NCBI GenBank assembly: GCA_030524175.1 | Contig: JAUNHC010000013.1 | Span: forward strand, 59,456 to 123,455 | Direction of reading: 5' to 3' | Length of the DNA stretch: 64,000 nucleotides | Origin: Eubacteriales bacterium | GTDB taxonomy: Bacteria; Bacillota; Clostridia; Lachnospirales; Lachnospiraceae | Shown here: positions 6,990-16,388 of the stretch, in pieces | Position numbering within the stretch: position 1 is the stretch's first letter | Layout of the letters: every line of letters begins with the position of its first letter | Program-made: the position numbers and the translations under genes | The notes under the pieces: generated by a model | Database searches by the model: none | Seen by the model: only the letters and a program-made list of their open reading frames with translations | Told to the model about the DNA's origin: nothing

Positions 6990-9129
6990 CCTGTCCGCCC
7001 TCCTTCAATTTTCTCTGCCTTCTCTTCCTTCTTGACGAAGTCCTGAGGTGCTTCACGATCACCATGATAAGCCCCAGAAGAAGAACCCCCATGATCACTG
7101 CACTGGCTGTCACAAACATAAGCACATCTTTTCTGTCAAGAAGATTATCTACTGTGTCGATCACGGTTTTCTTATTTTTTGTAAACTGGTAAGCTGACAT
7201 ATTATCCGTGTCGGAAACATATCCGTCACCGCTGATCTTCCACAGCTCGTCTGTATCAGAAAGATACTTTGCAGCAGAAAGCATCCCGTTTTCTGAGGCT
7301 CCTGTTATGAAGAGCGCGGCTTTATCAGAACTGTACGGAGATGGAAGAAGCTGGGCCGTCCCCATTATGCTTCCCGCCTCCCGGGTGATCTGCATTTTGC
7401 TGTTCGAAAGAAGGATTCCTTCCTGGTCAAATTTAAAATAGAGCTTTTCATTATTTTCTGCCACAAGAGGATTCTCATTCCATGTACCTATAACAATAAG
7501 GTTTCTGTCCTTTAAGTCTCCCGCCTGGGCGCCCTGGGCTACTGCGATACTCCCGGAATTGTTTTTCTGGTATCTGCCCAAGGTGAGACATACGCCTCTT
7601 AACACCTCAAGGTCCGCCGCTGACGGCTTCTCAGGCAAAACAGCAAGAACCTGGTTCATACTTCCGTTTTTCACAAACGGTGCAGGATAATTATCAAATA
7701 ATAAAGGGATGTCATCTGCCAGTACCATCTTCATCATACTTTCTTCACTGACATATGCCCAGGGGTTGTCCTCCTGTCTCAGGGTACACCAAACATCCTC
7801 GATCTCAAGGTCAAAAGCAGCTTTTACTATAAAATCACCATTAATCTCCAGGTCAGCGGGAATATAAAACTCAGCCTCATCCCCGTTTGCCTTCTCTTTT
7901 GACAGCTTATGGCTTCCCACAGGTATATCATTCACATACACTGTCAGAAGGGAACGTTCAAAATCAAGATTCTCAGAGTACCTGACCTTCAAATATACGG
8001 AGCTTGAAGAGGATAAGGTCTTATTAGCCGATGAAGCCACGGAAAAAGAAACACTCTGTCGGAAAGCACCGTTAATATATGCCCCGCTGTCTGTAAGGGG
8101 CAGATACTCTTCCTGCTCTGACAGCTCCATATTCACTGTCTCACCTTCCTCCACAGGATGTGAAGTGCCTGTCATCTGATCCATATAATCTGGATTTCCA
8201 AGCATGACTCCGCCTTTTTTGAGAAGCTCTGTGTCTGAACCTGTAAGGACAAGAAGATCTTTCCCATAAACCTTGGCGTAAGCAAGAACCGCGCCTTCTG
8301 ATGCAGCTTTTCTCCCATCCTCCGAGAGTGCATCATAAATATCTCCCGGAAGCTGGTACAATTCCCCTACATAAATGCCGTAATGATAGTCCTCTTCCTG
8401 TATGGCAGTTCCCCTTTCCAGACAAAAGTTCTGGTAATCTATGGATGCATTCTGTGAAATCCCCGTCATGATCTCTGCCGCTGCTGTCAATTCACTGTCT
8501 GTGGGATTTTCCGGAAGGAACAGTGCGGAATGAACATTTTCCAATGCATCTATGGCTGTTAACTGCTCATACACATTGGCAATACTTCCTGTCTGTACCT
8601 TAGGAATATAAGAGATACTCACAGAAGAATCCTCTGATATATTCAGCCAGTTGGCTTTTGACACGTCGTCCGCACAGGGCATGGACTCATAAGTCCTGAT
8701 ATAGCTTTCCACCTTAAGCTCATTGACCCCTTCTTTAATCTTCTCCTTGGGAATGGTGATTTCTGAGGTCTGCATCTCTCCCTTGGAATCAGTGACCCTC
8801 TGTGAATAGAAGGGTTCCCCGTTAAGGGATACTGTAAAATCTGAAATATGGTCATCTCTCAGCTGGGTTACATTGTACACTATATGGAGTACGCTATCCT
8901 GTATATCCCAGTTTCCTGAGGAAAAATACTCTGTACATTCTGAAAACAGTCCTGTCATGGAGTGAGTTTCGCTGAAAGTCTCTGTATGGACAAATCCTTT
9001 GTCTTCTGCCGCCGTACTTGCCGCCGCTGTTTCAGAAGTACCTGCAGCCGGAAGAGCCATGACTGTATGTCCGCCCATACAAATTCCCAACAGCACAGCT
9101 GCCAGAAGTACAATTCTTTTGTTCTGCAT
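6976..9129 (-). CDS. BcsB-like exported polysaccharide synthase subunit
   Basis: The 717-residue protein has a Sec signal peptide (MQNKRIVLLAAVLLGICMGG, cleavage probably after a VMA), a long extracytoplasmic part of repeated carbohydrate-binding and flavodoxin-like modules as in BcsB, and one C-terminal membrane helix (VLMFVTASAVIMGVLLLGLI) followed by a very basic tail. BcsB-type proteins sit on the outer face of the membrane and guide the growing polymer out of the GT2 synthase. The start at 9129 is set by AAGGAGG; the GT2 gene ends at 9144, just upstream, so the genes are coupled. Here c-di-GMP sensing would come from the next gene, because the synthase has no PilZ domain. Confidence 0.85.
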   Translation of the reverse strand: MQNKRIVLLAAVLLGICMGGHTVMALPAAGTSETAAASTAAEDKGFVHTETFSETHSMTGLFSECTEYFSSGNWDIQDSVLHIVYNVTQLRDDHISDFTVSLNGEPFYSQRVTDSKGEMQTSEITIPKEKIKEGVNELKVESYIRTYESMPCADDVSKANWLNISEDSSVSISYIPKVQTGSIANVYEQLTAIDALENVHSALFLPENPTDSELTAAAEIMTGISQNASIDYQNFCLERGTAIQEEDYHYGIYVGELYQLPGDIYDALSEDGRKAASEGAVLAYAKVYGKDLLVLTGSDTELLKKGGVMLGNPDYMDQMTGTSHPVEEGETVNMELSEQEEYLPLTDSGAYINGAFRQSVSFSVASSANKTLSSSSSVYLKVRYSENLDFERSLLTVYVNDIPVGSHKLSKEKANGDEAEFYIPADLEINGDFIVKAAFDLEIEDVWCTLRQEDNPWAYVSEESMMKMVLADDIPLLFDNYPAPFVKNGSMNQVLAVLPEKPSAADLEVLRGVCLTLGRYQKNNSGSIAVAQGAQAGDLKDRNLIVIGTWNENPLVAENNEKLYFKFDQEGILLSNSKMQITREAGSIMGTAQLLPSPYSSDKAALFITGASENGMLSAAKYLSDTDELWKISGDGYVSDTDNMSAYQFTKNKKTVIDTVDNLLDRKDVLMFVTASAVIMGVLLLGLIMVIVKHLRTSSRRKRRQRKLKEGGQDEEA

Positions 9130-9143
9130 TTCATTCCTCCTTA

Positions 9144-10400
9144 TCATTGGAATCTTTCTGTCTTATACCATTTGGTCTCTTTATGTCCTGCTGCATCCAG
9201 AATATACTTTATCAGGCCATAGGCCGCCACTATCATCCACAGCTTTGTATATGTAAAATACATCAGCAGGATTAATCCTATATTCCTGAAATTCATTTCT
9301 CCCTTTTCCGTGGATATGGTCACAAAGGTTCCCAGCACAAACATAAGAACTGCCAAAGCCCACAGAAGATTGCCAAGTCCCGCCAGATTCAGATGTACAA
9401 CACCCGCCAGATTCAGCACAAACATAGAGTCTGAAATCAGAAGGGACAGCAGCAGAAAGAAATATGTGGAAAAATAGTAAAAAAGGTCAAACCGTATCTG
9501 TCTTGCTTCCTTCCTCCACAAAAGGGGCAGATTTTTCAGTAAAACGTAAATATTTCCCTTTACCCATCTGGTCCGCTGCCGGAACCATACAGACAATGTC
9601 TGAGGTTCCTGCTCCCATGTGACCGCAGCCGGCGCAAACTTGATCCGTTTTTTCATCATATAGATGCGGAAACTGATTTCCGTATCTTCGGCAATGGCTT
9701 TTTCATCCCATCCGCCTATTGCGTCTATGATCGTCCGGCGGATAATAAAATTTGTCCCGGGTATGGTACACAGTTTTAAAAGGTTCCATCTTCCTGCCTG
9801 CGCCATCCATTGAAAGCATAGAGTTTCAATATTGATAAATCTTGTGAGCAATGTGGCATCTCTGTTTCTTGTACGGAATTTTCCGATAACCGCCCCAAGG
9901 GAATCATCATTTTCGATTTCCCACACAAGAGTTTTAAGGGCTGCAGGTTCCGGTGTATTGTCCGCATCGTAAATAACCATATACTCTCCCACTGCGATTT
10001 TATACCCGTTATTCAAGGCCCCTGACTTTCCTCTTCCTCCGGTGACAGCATCTGTGTTGACCACATAAAGCTTCCGGTGGGGAAACTCCTTTTGGATGCC
10101 TTCCAGGATCTCAGCGCTGTTGTCAGAGGAATTGTCGTTGATCACAATAATTTCATAACGGTCTTCAGGATAATCAAAGGCAAGAAGTGCTCTCACCGTA
10201 TCTCCGATCACAATCCCCTCATTATGTGCCGGCACCATCACTGAAATCATAGGATAGCTGTTGAAATGTTTCGGCACTGCAGCATCCTTCTCACATTTCA
10301 CGTAATAAAAATATCCGCTGATGATCAAAATAATATTTAACAGCAGCAGAGACCAGATACAGATGACGGCGCCTAATGTGATATTATCCAATACTGTCAT
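9144..10400 (-). CDS. Processive GT2 exopolysaccharide synthase
   Basis: The 418-residue inner-membrane glycosyltransferase has one N-terminal helix (~10-33), a GT-A catalytic domain and four C-terminal helices. It shows the processive GT2 signature: D89 in INDNSSD, the DAD metal site at 145-147 (YDADNTPEP), the catalytic acid in AEDTE (237-241) and QRTRW (275-279), which binds the growing chain. It resembles BcsA/PgaC/PssC-type synthases but lacks a PilZ domain. The substrate is probably a UDP-HexNAc, since a UDP-GlcNAc 2-epimerase begins the operon. Its ATG overlaps the stop codon of the hydrolase/deacetylase gene, and AAGAAGGAAA serves as ribosome site. Confidence 0.9.
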   Translation of the reverse strand: MTVLDNITLGAVICIWSLLLLNIILIISGYFYYVKCEKDAAVPKHFNSYPMISVMVPAHNEGIVIGDTVRALLAFDYPEDRYEIIVINDNSSDNSAEILEGIQKEFPHRKLYVVNTDAVTGGRGKSGALNNGYKIAVGEYMVIYDADNTPEPAALKTLVWEIENDDSLGAVIGKFRTRNRDATLLTRFINIETLCFQWMAQAGRWNLLKLCTIPGTNFIIRRTIIDAIGGWDEKAIAEDTEISFRIYMMKKRIKFAPAAVTWEQEPQTLSVWFRQRTRWVKGNIYVLLKNLPLLWRKEARQIRFDLFYYFSTYFFLLLSLLISDSMFVLNLAGVVHLNLAGLGNLLWALAVLMFVLGTFVTISTEKGEMNFRNIGLILLMYFTYTKLWMIVAAYGLIKYILDAAGHKETKWYKTERFQ

Positions 10401-12736
10401 TTATTTTCCTTCTTTCTGTCGCTGCGCCGGAATTTTTGTTTGTAGATTCTCCGGCTTCCTGCAAGGATCACCCCGAATGCCCCTATGGCCGCCACAACCA
10501 CAACGATCAGGATTCTTGAGCTCTTGTTAAAAAATCCCTCCATCGCCGCTTCTGTTGTCTCCCTGTACGAATAACTGCTTTCCTCTGTTTTCTTCTGATA
10601 TACAGGTATTTCATCCGTATAGAGGCTGCGGTAGTCAGAAACAGTAAACCACTTTTTTTCTAAAAATGCCAATGTCTCCTCCCATTCCTCCTTGTCTTCA
10701 AAAACAGAAAACTGAATAACCGTGTCTGCGGGAAGTTCCGGGAACTGCTTCTCACCAGCGGTCACATCCTTCAGAAAATCAAGATTTAAAGAAACCGGTT
10801 CCTGCTCATAAGGGAAAATCTGCACACCTGCATTTTCCAGGGGCCACCGGGATCTGGCAAGCTTATTCTCCCTGGTATCCGGCCCATATCCTTCCCCCTG
10901 GTCTATTGGTTCATGGAGAACTACTGACGCCCCCTTAGCCTGAAGATATTTAAGCTTTTCCGTAAACTCGCCGTACGAGGGATAGCTTGTATTTTCGTAT
11001 ACAGGCATCACTCTGAGAATATAAGGAATTCCTCTTTCATAAAGGTCTTCTCCCATTTCTGTCAGCATGTTCATATCAGAGAATGGATACACCTCATCGA
11101 TCATCACGAAAAATCTGCCCTCAGGGCTTTCTGCCCCGAAAAAAGAATGCAGAGCACTGCTCAGGGCAACTGTACTTAGGTCCTCTCCCCGCACATAAGA
11201 AGCATACCCATAACCGTCCTTAACAACAGCATAAGGCGCTTCCTCCCCAAAAGGCAGCTGCATCCTGCCAAAACTTTCCCCGTCTGAAATCTCATCCAGA
11301 TAAAAAAGCCCTTTCTGCTTCTTCTCACTCTGCACCACATTTCCCAGATCCAGCGCTGCAAATGTATCCTTCCTGTAAGACAAACCCTCCTGTATGCCAT
11401 ATGCATTCTCAGTCCCTACAGAAAATACCCGGCAGCCACTGTCCAAGGCAGCCTGTGCGGTCTGCTCTTTTGTGGTGATCACGTAGGTATACTTTCCGGC
11501 CTCCTGCTCAGCCCTTGCCCCGTCACTCTCAAACACGGCAGTCTTACCGCATCCTTTTACAAGCTGCTCCAGGATTTCCCTCTGGTCATCCGAGGAGGAT
11601 ATAAATGTATCTTCCACCCTATCCGTCCCCTTCCCCGGCCCGGAGATCCGAAGGGCCAGGAGTGCTGTGAGATTATCGAAGGAATGAGCTTTAAGAGTGC
11701 CGCTGTCTGCAAATGCGCCGTAAACCTCGCTTTGTTTATCCGTAACCTGCAGCTCCAGCATACGTTCCAGAGCCATGTCATAAAGCTCCTGCTCCCCCGT
11801 ATTTCCCGCAATCATGGCACAAAGAGCATAGATGGCAGTGGATTCCACCTTGTTGAGAGGCTGTCCGTCTATGGAATAAGACCCGTAAATCCCGTCCCCG
11901 GCAACAGCTTCCTTCATCCATTCAATCGTTCTCGCCGGGCATCTTCCAACCTCTGACAGATAATTGACAGTGAGCAGGGATTCCACCATGTTTATATCTT
12001 CACTGGAATACGTCTGCTTCTGAACATGATATCTTGTATGGAAAAAGGGAAATCCATCTCCAAGATAACCTTCGCACATCACTTCCTCGGCTCTGTCACG
12101 TATTTCTTCCCATTTGGGATTCTCACGGGCAGCATATTCCATGGCAGTCAAATCTCCGTAGCACAGGGTCATTTCGTCACCGCTCTGATCTTCTTCCGCA
12201 GAATAATAATCAACCACAAGACCATTCTTTACATTTGTTTTCCTCAGCCATCCTGCATAGACAAGAGCCAGTTCCTCATCTCCGCCCTCATACAGTCCCC
12301 GGATGATCCTCAGATCATCCACAGCAGCGTTTACCGTCCTGGGGGTGCCGTCCTGCTCAATCCTGTAAGACAGATAACCGTCCTGCTCCAGAACACCGGC
12401 AATATACTCCTTTACTTCTCCGTAAAGCTCCTCATCTCCCGACCGGACAGCATACTCTAAAAGCAGACCTTCTGACTCCGCCAGGATTTCATGCCCTCCT
12501 GACAATTCTTCCCCTGCCTCATGGTCCAGATATTCCGTATAGACACCGCCGTCCTTCATCATTTTGCTCCGGATAAAAGAGAGACACGCTTTCTCCTCCT
12601 CACTCCGCTGTGACGAGAAGGTGTTTTCAGATTTTGAGGCATATTCTGTTATGGCAAAGGTCTCTGCCGTCCTGGAACATCCCGCTGTCATAAGCAGCAG
12701 CAGTCCGGCCAGGGCTGCCATTATTCTCTTCCGCAC
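10397..12736 (-). CDS. Lipoprotein with GH8-like and DUF2334 deacetylase-like domains
   Basis: The ~779-residue surface protein has a lipoprotein signal (LLLLMTAGCS, Cys about residue 20) and also a C-terminal membrane helix with a basic tail. Residues ~45-365 form an alpha/alpha repeat region resembling GH8: SEG (E89) as candidate acid, VDD (140-141), and FDNL (D354). Residues ~530-720 resemble DUF2334 polysaccharide deacetylases: MIDEVYPFSD (about 545-554), GIPYILRVMPVY, and VVLHEP (about 605-610). It would trim and de-N-acetylate the polymer made by the neighbouring GT2/BcsB pair. I chose a GTG start at 12736, 9 bp after GGGAGG and just past the upstream stop codon; an ATG at 12793 is possible but would overlap that gene. 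The GH8 call is weaker than the DUF2334 call. Confidence 0.72.
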   Translation of the reverse strand: MRKRIMAALAGLLLLMTAGCSRTAETFAITEYASKSENTFSSQRSEEEKACLSFIRSKMMKDGGVYTEYLDHEAGEELSGGHEILAESEGLLLEYAVRSGDEELYGEVKEYIAGVLEQDGYLSYRIEQDGTPRTVNAAVDDLRIIRGLYEGGDEELALVYAGWLRKTNVKNGLVVDYYSAEEDQSGDEMTLCYGDLTAMEYAARENPKWEEIRDRAEEVMCEGYLGDGFPFFHTRYHVQKQTYSSEDINMVESLLTVNYLSEVGRCPARTIEWMKEAVAGDGIYGSYSIDGQPLNKVESTAIYALCAMIAGNTGEQELYDMALERMLELQVTDKQSEVYGAFADSGTLKAHSFDNLTALLALRISGPGKGTDRVEDTFISSSDDQREILEQLVKGCGKTAVFESDGARAEQEAGKYTYVITTKEQTAQAALDSGCRVFSVGTENAYGIQEGLSYRKDTFAALDLGNVVQSEKKQKGLFYLDEISDGESFGRMQLPFGEEAPYAVVKDGYGYASYVRGEDLSTVALSSALHSFFGAESPEGRFFVMIDEVYPFSDMNMLTEMGEDLYERGIPYILRVMPVYENTSYPSYGEFTEKLKYLQAKGASVVLHEPIDQGEGYGPDTRENKLARSRWPLENAGVQIFPYEQEPVSLNLDFLKDVTAGEKQFPELPADTVIQFSVFEDKEEWEETLAFLEKKWFTVSDYRSLYTDEIPVYQKKTEESSYSYRETTEAAMEGFFNKSSRILIVVVVAAIGAFGVILAGSRRIYKQKFRRSDRKKENK

Positions 12737-12741
12737 AAATC

Positions 12742-14116
12742 TCAGCCTCCCTTCCCGTGAAGCCATGCTGTCCTGACTCTGCCCCATACCCAAGAAAGCA
12801 GCCGGGCGGATATCAGAAGCATTCCCATGTCAAACACTACATTATAATAAAAGAGAGTTCTTCCTGCCTCCACGGCACCGGTGTCTATTACCGTCAGTGC
12901 CATCAGTAAAACACCCATAAATATTAACAAGCCGAATAACCCTGTACTGAAACGCTCTTTCCTGCCTGCTGTACAAAATATCACCATAAAAATAAGCAAA
13001 AAGCCTAATGTCTTGGGAATATAAGAGGCCTTTACCCTGCTGTAAACCCGGAAAACTTCTGCCGCCTTTCCCTGGGGCTGCCCTTCCTTTCCTTTATCAG
13101 CAGCCGCGGTTCCGCTGTCAATGACATATCCCTGAGATGCCGCAGATTCCATCATATACATAAAACTTCCCGGATGAGTAAGATAATACAATATAATACT
13201 GCCTGTATCATAATGGCTATAAAAATCTCTATACAAAAGTTCATCGTCAGCCTTAATTACCGGATACCGCTCATATGCACTTGTCCCGTCCAATATGCTG
13301 AAGGAACTGTCAATCCCAAAGCCTCTTCCGGATTGTCCGAACTGCTCATAATACCTCTGGTCATAGAATGATATTTGTCAATAATATTGTTTTCAACTCC
13401 GTATATCTGTGACAACACAGCACCTGTAAAAAAAGCCGCTGCCCCAACACTTGCCAGAATCCGGAAAGCCTCCCGCCGCCAACAGGGTGCAACAGTTTCC
13501 CATCTTTTTTTCTTACAAAACAAACTGTCAGGTATAAAAAGGCCGCCCCTGCTGTACACCACAGAAATCCCTTATCCGGCATTGCCCATACCATCATCAT
13601 ACCGCCTCCCGCAGCAAGGAACAAAAGGAAGAACCTGTTTGAACTCTTTTGGGAAAGCAGCAAGATACAAGCTATCATAAGAATCAGGGATGGATATACC
13701 ACGCCTTCAGGACTGAAAGAACGAAACCAGTTGAGATATGCCCCATCACAAAAAATGAACACACCTAACAGAGCAGCCAGATATTTCCCTCTCTGAAGCT
13801 GCCCTGCCGCAAATTTAACAAATAAATATAAAGCCAAAAGAAAATACAGACTCAGAAGCAGTTCATAATACCGCATGTCTAAAACCGTTTTGTCTTTTGA
13901 TAACCACTGATTCAGAATCTGAGCCCCCCAGACAAAAATCTTCACAGAGAAAGGCAATGCGCTGTCCTCATAAGCTCCGGCATCCATATACGCAGGGGCA
14001 GACGGATAAAACAAAACAGCTCCCGCTGCAAGCATACCTGTTATCACAGCAAACAAAGACGGTGTAAGACGCAGCTTTCTCTTCCCGACAGCCATTTTCC
14101 CGGCCATACCTGTCAC
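12742..14116 (-). pseudogene. Polytopic membrane protein of the EPS operon, broken by two 1-base frameshifts
   Basis: Three overlapping frames together encode one hydrophobic protein. Frame 1 (from ATG 14116) runs through about seven helices to ...RKKDGKLLHPVGG. Frame 2 carries EAFRILASVGAAAFFTGAV and ...HSMTRGIMSSSDNPEEAL. Frame 3 carries GIDSSFSILDGTSAYERYPV and two or three more helices, ending at 12742. Adding one G to the GGG run at 13472-13474 and one at 13315-13317 (read on the minus strand) joins all three into a 458-residue protein with no stop. The start overlaps the wecB stop. Both lesions are single missing bases in G3 runs, so base-calling error is as likely as decay. Function unknown; it resembles large membrane proteins found with polymer synthases. 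Confidence 0.75.
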
Positions 14117-15273
14117 GTCCTTTTCTGGTTGTAAGCTAAGGTTTTGCTGTCTGACCCACTCTTGTTACATACCCTATCTTCCATATTCACGCACAAAATA
14201 TCAGCGATCCTATGACTTGCATATCCGTCTCCGTAAGGATTCACTGCATGAGCCATCTTCTCATAGACAGCTTCATCGGATAACAGAGCAGAAGCAGCAC
14301 AATAGATTTCCTCTTCACTGGTGCCTGTGAGCTTTAAAGTTCCTGCCTCCACACCTTCCGGACGTTCCGTTGTGTCCCTCATCACAAGAACAGGCTTTCC
14401 CAGCGCAGGCGCCTCCTCCTGGATACCGCCGCTGTCTGTGAGTACCAGTGCGGAATGAGCCATAATATTCTGGAAATCGTAAGGATTTAAAGGCTCCAAA
14501 AGCTTCACCTGGGGATTTCCCCCTAATATTTCCCGAGCCAGCTTTCTTATTTTCGGATTCATGTGCATGGGATATATGACACATATGTCAGAAAAGCGTT
14601 CCGTCAGACGCCGTACTGCCTTAAATATATGGATGAAAGGCTCCCCGCTGTTTTCTCTTCGGTGGGCAGTGAGAAGTACAAGCTTTTTCCCTGCAGCCCA
14701 TTCCAGGACAGGATGAGAATAGTTATCATCTAATATCAGCCGCAGAGCGTCCAGCCCTGTGTTTCCCGTCACATAAATACTCTCAGCCTTCTTGCCTTCC
14801 GCCAAAAGATTCTGTCTGGCTGCTTCCGTGGGTGCAAAATGCCAGTTGGCAACCAGCCCTACAGCCTGACGGTTAAACTCTTCCGGAAATGGTGCGTCCA
14901 GATCGTAGGTTCTAAGCCCTGCTTCCACATGTCCCACCGGTATATGCAGATAGAAACAGGCCAAAGCGGCACAGAACGCCGTACTGGTATCTCCGTGGAC
15001 CAGCACCAGATCAGGCTTTTCTTCCTTTAATACAGATTGTATCCGTTCCAGTATTCTCGTTGTAATATCGAACAGGGTCTGATCCGGCAGCATAATATCT
15101 AAATTATGATCTGAAACCACATGGAATTTTGCCAATACATCCTCTAGCATTTCCTGATGCTGGCCTGTCACGCAGACCACCATGTCTACGCCCTGTCTTG
15201 TCTTTAATTCCAGTACAAGGGGACACATTTTAATAGCCTCCGGCCTTGTGCCGAAAACTGCCATGATTTTCAT
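14113..15273 (-). CDS. wecB: UDP-N-acetylglucosamine 2-epimerase (non-hydrolysing)
   Basis: The 386-residue cytosolic enzyme interconverts UDP-GlcNAc and UDP-ManNAc. Clear family text includes MKIMAVFGTRPEAIKM at the start, VTGQHQEML, LVHGDTSTAFCAALA, GHVEAGLRTYD, PFPEEFNRQ, TAHRRENSGEP and TDSGGIQEEAP, the last binding the UDP moiety. The start at 15273 follows an AGAGAAG stretch; a longer frame upstream is charged junk. It heads the exopolysaccharide operon and overlaps the next gene by 4 bp, so the polymer is likely to contain ManNAc. The same product also feeds teichoic-acid linkage units, so the assignment to this polymer is inference from position. Confidence 0.9.
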   Translation of the reverse strand: MKIMAVFGTRPEAIKMCPLVLELKTRQGVDMVVCVTGQHQEMLEDVLAKFHVVSDHNLDIMLPDQTLFDITTRILERIQSVLKEEKPDLVLVHGDTSTAFCAALACFYLHIPVGHVEAGLRTYDLDAPFPEEFNRQAVGLVANWHFAPTEAARQNLLAEGKKAESIYVTGNTGLDALRLILDDNYSHPVLEWAAGKKLVLLTAHRRENSGEPFIHIFKAVRRLTERFSDICVIYPMHMNPKIRKLAREILGGNPQVKLLEPLNPYDFQNIMAHSALVLTDSGGIQEEAPALGKPVLVMRDTTERPEGVEAGTLKLTGTSEEEIYCAASALLSDEAVYEKMAHAVNPYGDGYASHRIADILCVNMEDRVCNKSGSDSKTLAYNQKRT

Positions 15274-15381
15274 TGGTATCTTCTCTTTTCTCTGGTTTTT
15301 TAGCTTCTCTCTTTCCTCACAGAGTTCATCAAACAACTGAATTCTTCTTAAAAAATGCTGTTATCTAATCTGCTCTGTAAT

Positions 15382-15387
15382 AGTATA
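15382..15387 (-). promoter_or_regulatory. Possible -10 element of the polysaccharide operon
   Basis: TATACT on the minus strand, about 110 bp before the wecB ATG, sits in the AT-rich 155-bp gap after the dehydrogenase gene. A hexamer TGTACT lies 17 bp upstream but is a poor -35. Weak evidence. Confidence 0.3.
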
Positions 15388-15428
15388 CTCTCCTTCACCT
15401 TCTTAGTACATAGATAGTTTATTCCAAA

Positions 15429-16385
15429 TTAATATACTCTGTTGACAGTATCCCCCTTCTGAAATCTTTCGATGTTTTTCACTACCTCATCCACCACACG
15501 GAATCTTGTCTCTTTCGCAGCCCAGGCGATATGAGGGGTGATGATAAGCTTTTTGCTGTCCTGGATTTTTAAAAGAGGATTTGCCGGGTCCATAGGCTCC
15601 CTGGAAAGGACATCCAGCGCCGCACCGGCAATCACATCCTCGGTGAGGGCCGTATATAGATCCTGCTCATTGACAATGGGGCCTCTTGCCACATTAATAA
15701 ATATGGCACTCTTCTTCATCCGGCGGAAGGCATCTAATGTCATGAGATTTTCCGTATACTTGTTTAAGGGGGCATGAACAGAAAGGAAATCCGAACGTCT
15801 CAGTATTTCCTCAAACCCAACCTGTTCGTAGGAAGAGTCATATTTACCTCCCGAGGCAGAACAGCAGATCACATGACAGCCGAAAACCTCTGCAATCTCA
15901 GCCACACGCCTGCCGATAGCCCCAAGCCCTATGATCCCCCAGGTTTTGCCTTCCAATTCGCAGAAGCTCTGGCTGAAATGGGAAAAGCAGGCTCCCCGGG
16001 CGTACTCCCCGGACTTCACATAATCATCGTAATATCTTAATTTTTCCAACACATAAAAGAGCAGGGCAAAGGTATGCTGTGCCACGCCGTTTGTAGAGTA
16101 TCCGGCCACATTGTAAGCCGGGATCCCTCTGGATTTCAGATATTCTCCATCCAGATTGTTGATTCCTGTTGCAGTGAGACACACAAGCTTCAGATTCTCT
16201 GCGCCTCCTATTGTCTCTTCACAGACAGGGACCTTGTTCGCCACAATGACATCTGCATCCTTCACCCGCTCCGGAACCTGCTCCGGTGCAGTAGAAGGAT
16301 AGATGACCACATCTCCCAGTCTATGAAAAGGGGTGAAGACCATGTCCTCACCCAAACTTTCCGCTTCTAATATAACTATTTTCAT
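15429..16385 (-). CDS. D-isomer-specific 2-hydroxyacid dehydrogenase (hydroxypyruvate/glycerate type)
   Basis: The 318-residue cytosolic NAD(H)-dependent enzyme reduces a 2-oxoacid to a D-2-hydroxyacid. The Rossmann motif GIIGLGAIGRRVAEIA is at about 150-165. Catalytic residues are visible: Arg in NVARGPIVN (~235), Glu in LSREPMD (~265), and His in TPHIAW (~290). The text ATGINNLD and NVAGYSTNGVAQHTFAL resembles glycerate dehydrogenase or hydroxypyruvate reductase. It lies 3 bp after pgi, so the two are co-transcribed, linking it to central sugar metabolism. The exact substrate is not settled. Confidence 0.88.
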   Translation of the reverse strand: MKIVILEAESLGEDMVFTPFHRLGDVVIYPSTAPEQVPERVKDADVIVANKVPVCEETIGGAENLKLVCLTATGINNLDGEYLKSRGIPAYNVAGYSTNGVAQHTFALLFYVLEKLRYYDDYVKSGEYARGACFSHFSQSFCELEGKTWGIIGLGAIGRRVAEIAEVFGCHVICCSASGGKYDSSYEQVGFEEILRRSDFLSVHAPLNKYTENLMTLDAFRRMKKSAIFINVARGPIVNEQDLYTALTEDVIAGAALDVLSREPMDPANPLLKIQDSKKLIITPHIAWAAKETRFRVVDEVVKNIERFQKGDTVNRVY

Positions 16386-16388
16386 TGA

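Noticed and set aside
9144-10400. Classical cellulose synthase BcsA
   Set aside because: The protein is about half the length of BcsA and lacks the PilZ domain; a UDP-GlcNAc 2-epimerase in the operon points to a HexNAc polymer.
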